Of a DNA stretch of 64,000 nt, positions 58,920-64,000 are shown one piece after another (position 1 is the first letter of the stretch; every line of letters begins with the position of its first letter). The stretch spans positions 1 through 64,000 of the forward strand of contig JAENZP010000003.1 of assembly GCA_016841205.1 (NCBI GenBank), written 5' to 3'. The notes below the pieces were generated by a model, which made no database searches, was not told where the DNA came from, and worked only from the letters and a program-made list of their open reading frames with translations. The translations under genes were made by a program, and so were the position numbers. Source of the DNA: Desulfoscipio geothermicus (lineage in GTDB: Bacteria; Bacillota; Desulfotomaculia; Desulfotomaculales; Desulfallaceae).

Positions 58920-59399
58920 TTCTAAACCACTCCAATAGGCATTTACATTAATTATATATACGAAGAAAAGATGAAAAGGTAGCCGCATTGGAAAAGCTTT
59001 AATACTTGACATCTTTTTGATACAAGTTTCTATTAAGGCCTTATCCCAAATTGGGGATAATACATTTTAGGGAAGATTTATTTTCTCGCAATCTTTACTC
59101 ACTTACAAAGTAGCTTTGACAGTAGTGCAATCGATTTTATCCCCCTTAATCATAACATTGGTAAGACGTTATTTAATATAGCTATTGTTGTTGATTTTAT
59201 GTTAAAGGTTACGAAGGGAAAAGCAATATATTTTAGTTTAACCAGGTAAATTACCTGGTTTTTATCATTTAAGCGGTTTTCTATCGTTTCAGGTTAACGG
59301 GATACTAAGGTCCAATCTACATATAATAACCTCTATACAAAGAGAAATTTCCCTACAGTGAAAAAATGCATAATGAATGTTGTTTTCGGAGGTGACTGT
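58920..59399. other. Intergenic region with two hairpins
   Basis: TTATCCC/GGGGATAA (about 59040-59060) and ACCAGGTAA/TTACCTGGT followed by TTTTT (about 59239-59263) are hairpins; the second resembles a rightward terminator although no rightward gene precedes it. It might attenuate transcription into the hydrogenase operon. Confidence 0.4.
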
Positions 59400-59999
59400 A
59401 TGAAAGTAACAACCAAACAAGAATATCCCCACGGCGAACAGGGAATAGTTCCGCTGATGCCTGAAGCCGAAACAAGGCCGGAGAAGAGGGAAACAGTAGA
59501 TACCAAAGACCACAGGTATAGGGAACTGGACAAGGTACTGGATCGTTACCGGGGTGAAAAGGGTGAGTTAATCCGGGTGCTGCACAGCGCCCAAAAAATA
59601 TTTGGCTACCTGCCCCAGGAAGTGCAAGCCTACGTGGCTTTGAAAATGGATATCCCGGTTAGTGAAGTTAACGGGGTGGTAACTTTTTACACACTCTTTG
59701 TCACTGAACCCAAGGGCAAGCATACCGTCAGTGTCTGCATGGGAACCGCCTGTTATGTTAAGGGTGCCCAGGATGTCATGGATAAGCTAAAAGAGGAATT
59801 AAAGCTGGACGCCAGGGAAACCACTGCCGACGGCATGTTTACCGTAAGAAGTACCCGCTGTATAGGTGCCTGCGGCATGGCTCCGGTAATGACTGTAGAC
59901 GAAGAGGTACACGGCAAATTAAACGCGGATGATTTGACCGGCATATTAAAAATATACCAGGAACAGGATGCAGGTGAAAAGCATGATCAAATCCATTAA
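59400..59999 (+). CDS. hndA: NAD(P)-linked [FeFe]-hydrogenase, NuoE-like 2Fe-2S subunit
   Basis: The smallest subunit of a trimeric electron-bifurcating or NAD(P)-reducing hydrogenase. The 199-residue protein carries the thioredoxin-like [2Fe-2S] fold: SVCMGTACYVKGAQDVMDKL (C-x4-C; about 115-134) and TRCIGACGMAPVMTVDEEVH (C-x3-C; about 157-176). The helical N-terminal domain reads VLHSAQKIFGYLPQEVQAYV. ATG 59400 is chosen for GGAGGTGACTGT; an upstream frame to 59358 is not needed. Overlaps the next gene by 17 bases. Confidence 0.9.
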   Translation: MKVTTKQEYPHGEQGIVPLMPEAETRPEKRETVDTKDHRYRELDKVLDRYRGEKGELIRVLHSAQKIFGYLPQEVQAYVALKMDIPVSEVNGVVTFYTLFVTEPKGKHTVSVCMGTACYVKGAQDVMDKLKEELKLDARETTADGMFTVRSTRCIGACGMAPVMTVDEEVHGKLNADDLTGILKIYQEQDAGEKHDQIH

Positions 60000-61938
60000 A
60001 GACCTGGAGGCCGCTAAGGAAAAATACCAGCCCTCTATACAATTAAGGCTAGGCAAAGCTAGCCAACAGTCACAAACTCACGTGCTGGTCTGTTCCGGGA
60101 CCGCCTGCACCTCATCGGCCAGCCAGGCAGTGCGGGAAGAGCTATTACACCAATTGCAAAAGCATAACCTGGAAGAACGGGTAAAAGTAATAAAAACCGG
60201 CTGTTTTGGTTTTTGCCAGCGGGGTCCCATTGTAGTGGTACAGCCGGATAATGTTTTTTACTGCCAGGTGGAAAGAAAAGATGTCAATAAGCTGGTAGAA
60301 AAACATCTCATTGGAGGACAAATAGTAGAGGAATTGCTGTTTCAAGAACCGGATACAGGAGAGCGGCATCAAAAAATGGAAGAAATCCGTTTTTTCCACA
60401 ACCAGCAGCGGGTGCTACTGCAAAACTGCGGACTAATAAATCCCGAAGATATAAACGAATATATCGCCCGGGACGGCTATTTTGCTCTGGCCGGTATTCT
60501 AAACCAACAACCTGAAGAAGTAATTGATCAGGTCATAAAGTCCGGTTTGCGTGGCCGTGGTGGCGGTGGATTTCCTACTGGTAGGAAGTGGGATATTGCC
60601 TCCCGGCAAGAAGTTACTCCTAAATATGTGATATGTAACGCTGATGAGGGAGATCCGGGAGCCTTTATGGACCGCAGTATCCTGGAGGGAGATCCCCATG
60701 CTGTGTTGGAAGGCATGGCTATCGCCGCTTACGCCATAGGTGCCTCCCAGGGTTATATCTATGTAAGGGCTGAATATCCCATTGCTGTAGACAGGTTGGA
60801 GGTGGCCATCCGACAGGCCAGGGAAGTTGGGTTGCTAAGTCATAACATCCTGGAAACAGATTTTTCCTTTGACATAGGCATCAAGCTGGGAGCAGGGGCT
60901 TTTGTATGCGGTGAGGAGACAGCTCTGCTGCACTCAGCAATGGGTGCGCGGGGAGAGCCGCGCCCACGGCCGCCCTACCCGGCCCAAGAAGGTCTCTGGA
61001 GCAAACCTACCATAATTAACAACGTGGAGACCCTGGCCAATGTACCCCTTATTTTTAGAAAGGGTTGGGAATGGTACACGGGACAAGGCGTAGCCACCAG
61101 CACCGGGACCAAGGTATTTTCCCTGGCCGGTAAGATTAACAATACCGGGCTTATTGAAGTGCCTATGGGCACCAGCCTGCGCACCATTATATTTGATATC
61201 GGAGGCGGAATACAGGGCGGACATCGCTTTAAGGCGGTGCAAACCGGCGGCCCTTCAGGGGGGTGTATCCCGGAAGAACACTTAGATAGACCGGTGGATT
61301 ACGACTCACTTAAAGAAATCGGATCCATGATGGGTTCCGGAGGGCTCATTGTAATGGACGACCGGGACTGCATGGTGGATATAGCCCGTTTTTACATTGA
61401 ATTTGCTCAGGACGAGTCCTGCGGTCGCTGTACGCCTTGCCGTGTAGGTACAAAGCGACTTCTGGAAATATTACAGCGCATTACCAAGGGTCAGGCGGAA
61501 ATGGAAGACTTGGAACTAATGGAGGAACTAGCCTATGATATCCGGGACGCATCTCTCTGCGGTCTGGGGCAGACTGCACCTAACCCGGTTCTGTCTACCC
61601 TTCGCTATTTTCGCGAGGAATATCTGGCCCACATCAGGGACAAGCACTGCCCGGCAGGAGTATGTAAGGAACTGCTGCATTACCAGGTGGTGGAGGAAAA
61701 ATGTATAGCCTGTGGCATCTGTGCCAAAGCCTGTGGCGTAAATGCTATTACCGGGGAAAAGAAAAAGCCGCCCTATAAAATTGACCCGGAAAAATGTGTT
61801 CGCTGTGGCGCCTGCCTGGCCAAGTGTCCCAAAGAAGCAATTATTAGAGGCGGACTGCAGGTACCCGCTGCTGCCGCTGCAGTACAGGAAGGGGTGACAA
61901 AGCATGCCCGAAGTGCCGGAATTTACACCAACGCCTGA
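59983..61938 (+). CDS. hndC: NAD(P)-linked [FeFe]-hydrogenase, NuoF-like flavoprotein subunit
   Basis: A roughly 651-residue subunit that binds FMN and NAD(P). The N-terminal 2Fe-2S thioredoxin-like domain is VLVCSGTACTSSASQAV ... KTGCFGFCQRGP. The NuoF core has the NADH/FMN motifs GLRGRGGGGFPTGRKWDIAS (about 187-206) and CNADEGDPGAFMDRS, then the N3 cluster site ESCGRCTPCRVGTKR (about 480-494). Two C-terminal [4Fe-4S] ferredoxin motifs follow (CIACGICAKACGVNAI; CVRCGACLAKCPKEAI). ATG 59983 follows AGGTGAAAAGC. It overlaps both neighbours, so the operon is translationally coupled. Confidence 0.92.
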   Translation: MIKSIKDLEAAKEKYQPSIQLRLGKASQQSQTHVLVCSGTACTSSASQAVREELLHQLQKHNLEERVKVIKTGCFGFCQRGPIVVVQPDNVFYCQVERKDVNKLVEKHLIGGQIVEELLFQEPDTGERHQKMEEIRFFHNQQRVLLQNCGLINPEDINEYIARDGYFALAGILNQQPEEVIDQVIKSGLRGRGGGGFPTGRKWDIASRQEVTPKYVICNADEGDPGAFMDRSILEGDPHAVLEGMAIAAYAIGASQGYIYVRAEYPIAVDRLEVAIRQAREVGLLSHNILETDFSFDIGIKLGAGAFVCGEETALLHSAMGARGEPRPRPPYPAQEGLWSKPTIINNVETLANVPLIFRKGWEWYTGQGVATSTGTKVFSLAGKINNTGLIEVPMGTSLRTIIFDIGGGIQGGHRFKAVQTGGPSGGCIPEEHLDRPVDYDSLKEIGSMMGSGGLIVMDDRDCMVDIARFYIEFAQDESCGRCTPCRVGTKRLLEILQRITKGQAEMEDLELMEELAYDIRDASLCGLGQTAPNPVLSTLRYFREEYLAHIRDKHCPAGVCKELLHYQVVEEKCIACGICAKACGVNAITGEKKKPPYKIDPEKCVRCGACLAKCPKEAIIRGGLQVPAAAAAVQEGVTKHARSAGIYTNA

Positions 61939-63781
61939 AATCAAAGAGCCCGGCAATCTATTTGAACACGATGAAATAGAAATGAAAACAGCAAAACTAA
62001 CCATTGACGGGCGGGAGGTCAATGCGCCCGAGGGTACATCCATTCTGGAAGCCGCCCGGTCGGTAGGGATCGAAATACCCAGCTTGTGCTATTTGAAAGG
62101 CATTAATGAAATAGGCTCCTGCCGGGTTTGCCTGGTGGAAGTGGAGATTAAAGGGGCCAGGACCCTACAGGCCTCCTGTGTCTACCCGGTATCTGAAGGT
62201 CTAACCGTATACACTAATTCGCCCCGGGCCAGAAGGGTAAGACGTACTATGGTAGAATTGCTGCTGTCGGACCACCACCGAGAGTGTACCACCTGTGTAC
62301 GCAATTTAAACTGTGAGCTTCAGAACATAGCTGATGACCTTGGTATCAGAAATATCAAATATACCGGTGAAATGAACGACGTTCCTATCTTTAATGACAA
62401 TCCCTTTATCATGCGGGATTATAACAAGTGCATCAAGTGCCGCCGTTGCGAGGCTATCTGCAGCAAGGTACAAGAAGTTAATGTTTATTCCGGCCTCGGG
62501 CGGGGCTTTGAAATGAAGGTGGCACCGGCCTTTATGCAGGATCTGTCCAAAGTGGCTTGTATTACCTGCGGCCAATGTGTAATTGCCTGTCCTACCGGCT
62601 CTCTGGTGGAAAAGGAATGTATTGATTCGGTATGGGAAGCCCTGGAGGACAAAGATAAATATGTAGTAGTACAAACAGCTCCATCCATTCAGGTCACTAT
62701 GGGTGAGTCCTTCGGCTACCCGGTGGGTACCATTGTGACCGGTAAATTAGTGGCCGCCCTGCGCCGGCTGGGCTTTGACAGTGTCTTTGCCACTGACTTC
62801 AGCGCTGATTTAACCATAATGGAAGAGGCCAATGAGCTGCTGGAACGACTGGATGGGCACGGTAAGTTACCCCTATTATCCTCCTGCAGCCCGGGCTGGG
62901 TAAAATTTTGTGAACACTTTTACCCGGAATTTATTGAAAATTTATCCTCGTGTAAATCTCCGCATGAGATGTTTGGAGCGCTGACTAAGACTTATTTTGC
63001 GGAAAAAGAAGGGTTGGACCCGGAGAAAATCGTAGTGGTAGCTATTATGCCCTGCACTGCTAAGAAATTCGAGGCTGCCCGGCCGGAATTCGGCACTAAG
63101 CGCTTTAAAGATGTCGATTGGGTGCTGACCACCCGGGAACTGGGCAGGATGATCCGTCAGGCCGGGATCAAGTTCCATGACATTCCGGATGAGGACTATG
63201 ACACGCCATTGGGCATCTCCAGCGGAGCCGGGGCTATTTTCGGTTCCACAGGGGGAGTTATTGAAGCGGCCGTGCGTACAGCCTATTACCTGACCACCGG
63301 TAAGGAAATGGATTTACTGGATTACTATGAATTCCGCGGCATCAGCGGCCTTAAGGAAATGGAAGTAAAGCTGAAGGGGCAGACTATCAAGGTGGCCATT
63401 GCCCACGGTACCGGTAATGCTAGAAAGCTGATGGATCGTCTAAAAGCCGGAGAAAAATTTCACTATGCGGAAATCATGGCCTGCCCTGGCGGCTGTGTAG
63501 GGGGCGGTGGCCAGCCTATCTTTGGTACCAGGGATCACAAGGAGATTTCCCTGAACTACCGGCACAACCGGGCAGACGCCCTGGACCGTATTGATTATTC
63601 TAAGGAACTCCGCAGGGCCCATGAAAACCCGGCAGTCAAAAAGATGTACGAGGAATACTTAGGTCATCCCTTAAGCGACCGGGCCAGAGAGTTATTACAC
63701 ACTTACTACACACCACGGGGCAAGCTGCCGGGTTTTGAGCTCGAAAATCTTTCCGGCGAGCCTAATAAGTATTTACATTGA
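61904..63781 (+). CDS. hndD: [FeFe]-hydrogenase catalytic subunit
   Basis: The 625-residue catalytic subunit that produces or takes up H2 in the cytosol. From the N terminus: a [2Fe-2S] plant-type domain (SLCYLKGINEIGSCRVCLVE), a His-ligated cluster (HHRECTTCVRNLNCEL), two [4Fe-4S] sites (CIKCRRCEAIC; CITCGQCVIACP), then the H-cluster domain with SSCSPGWVKFCE (L1), MPCTAKKFEA (L2) and MACPGGCVGGGGQP (L3). L1 has Ser at the second Cys position of the common TSCCP, seen in other trimeric hydrogenases. The C-terminal small-subunit helix block (YEEYLGHPLSDRARELLHTY) is present. Last gene of the operon; hydrogenase maturases are not in the window. Confidence 0.95.
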   Translation: MPEVPEFTPTPEIKEPGNLFEHDEIEMKTAKLTIDGREVNAPEGTSILEAARSVGIEIPSLCYLKGINEIGSCRVCLVEVEIKGARTLQASCVYPVSEGLTVYTNSPRARRVRRTMVELLLSDHHRECTTCVRNLNCELQNIADDLGIRNIKYTGEMNDVPIFNDNPFIMRDYNKCIKCRRCEAICSKVQEVNVYSGLGRGFEMKVAPAFMQDLSKVACITCGQCVIACPTGSLVEKECIDSVWEALEDKDKYVVVQTAPSIQVTMGESFGYPVGTIVTGKLVAALRRLGFDSVFATDFSADLTIMEEANELLERLDGHGKLPLLSSCSPGWVKFCEHFYPEFIENLSSCKSPHEMFGALTKTYFAEKEGLDPEKIVVVAIMPCTAKKFEAARPEFGTKRFKDVDWVLTTRELGRMIRQAGIKFHDIPDEDYDTPLGISSGAGAIFGSTGGVIEAAVRTAYYLTTGKEMDLLDYYEFRGISGLKEMEVKLKGQTIKVAIAHGTGNARKLMDRLKAGEKFHYAEIMACPGGCVGGGGQPIFGTRDHKEISLNYRHNRADALDRIDYSKELRRAHENPAVKKMYEEYLGHPLSDRARELLHTYYTPRGKLPGFELENLSGEPNKYLH

Positions 63782-63834
63782 TAGTAAACTCAAAAGTTGA
63801 GTATTCATAATAATGGGTAAAAATTAATTCTACT

Positions 63835-64000
63835 ATGAAAAAGATTAAACTTTGGATTAACAATCGTTTTACCGAGGTAATGAAGGGATCAACCTTCTGG
63901 AGGCTGCCAGAAAAGAAGTCATTAAAATACCTACCCTTTGATACTTAAAAGACGTAAGCGCACCAGGCACATACCGCGTTTACCTGGTAGAAGTAGAAAA
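63835..64000 (+). pseudogene. Second hydrogenase/NuoG-like N terminus, decayed (runs off window)
   Basis: ATG 63835 opens MKKIKLWINNRFTEV. After a one-base loss the next frame continues EGINLLEAARKEVIKIPTL, TGA, YLKDVSAPGTYRVYLVEVE. This aligns with residues of the upstream hydrogenase domain EGTSILEAARSVGIEIPSLC, YLKGINEIGSCRVCLVEVE. The first ligand Cys is a TGA and the next two are Tyr, so the [2Fe-2S] cluster could not form. A tandem duplicate now dead; the rest lies beyond the window. Confidence 0.8.

Noticed and set aside
63835-64000. TGA read as selenocysteine in the second hydrogenase-like N terminus
   Set aside because: The TGA is at a cluster-ligand Cys, but the next two ligand Cys are Tyr and the frame is already shifted upstream, so decay explains it better.
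1-64000. tRNA, rRNA, complete IS elements, integrases, replication origin
   Set aside because: I saw no cloverleaf with TTCGANTC-type arms, no rRNA core words, no intact transposase or integrase frame and no DnaA-box cluster.

Overview
The window reads as chromosome of an anaerobic, Gram-positive, spore-forming Firmicute of the Peptococcaceae / Desulfotomaculum kind. This is an inference from the gene set: a three-subunit NAD(P)-linked [FeFe]-hydrogenase, LL-diaminopimelate aminotransferase (dapL), molybdenum hydroxylase and DMSO-reductase-type molybdoenzymes, a DUF2284 metal-binding protein, a FapA/DUF342 protein, the ablAB acetyl-beta-lysine genes, relics of corrinoid and 2-hydroxyacyl-CoA dehydratase genes, strong purine-rich ribosome sites, many TTG/GTG starts and a likely selenoprotein. 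I found no rRNA, tRNA, CRISPR array or intact transposase.

Layout. 0-9.2 kb: a segmental duplication (about 0.76-1.72 kb and 5.6-7.5 kb) whose two copies carry different deletions. Between them lie a nitrate/sulfonate-type ABC transporter and a 2-hydroxyacyl-CoA dehydratase relic. bioF and bioA follow, with a dead bioD between them and two BirA-like operators upstream. 9.2-11.6 kb: a selenocysteine-type glutaredoxin, an Fe-S protein and a MarR regulator sharing a duplicated operator. 11.7-14.5 kb: debris around a 58-bp hairpin, a small gene, a panE-like gene and a frameshifted dtd. 14.8-20.6 kb: RND efflux pair, dead ABC-F gene, TetR regulator. 20.7-24.9 kb: molybdenum block (mobA, DUF2284, molybdopterin oxidoreductase) with a repeated leader containing a 20-bp motif three times. 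25.5-31.8 kb: a 40-residue-repeat protein, FapA, the tail of a Wadjet-like defence operon, HU, and an XRE/RodZ-like gene behind a cyclic-di-GMP riboswitch. 32.2-36.7 kb: a GC-rich SbcD/SbcC-like pair. 37-44.3 kb: a FAD oxidoreductase and an osmotic-stress group (mscS, uspA, HPP protein, ablB, ablA). mscS and ablA share a promoter plus leader of about 170 nt, the strongest candidate here for an undescribed regulatory element. 44.4-47.6 kb: dead dapF, dapL, a truncated antiporter, an M42 peptidase. 47.9-54.2 kb: a molybdenum hydroxylase operon with intact structural genes but broken mocA and xdhC. 54.3-59 kb: a histidine kinase whose phospho-accepting His is Arg, small genes, a broken permease and an amidohydrolase. 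59.4-64 kb: the hydrogenase operon followed by a decayed second hydrogenase-type subunit.

The dominant theme is recent gene decay: about seventeen recognisable pseudogenes or fragments in 64 kb, many with only one or two lesions, beside intact operons with well-preserved regulatory sites. Frameshifts in otherwise good genes (dtd, mocA, xdhC) should be checked against reads before biology is built on them.
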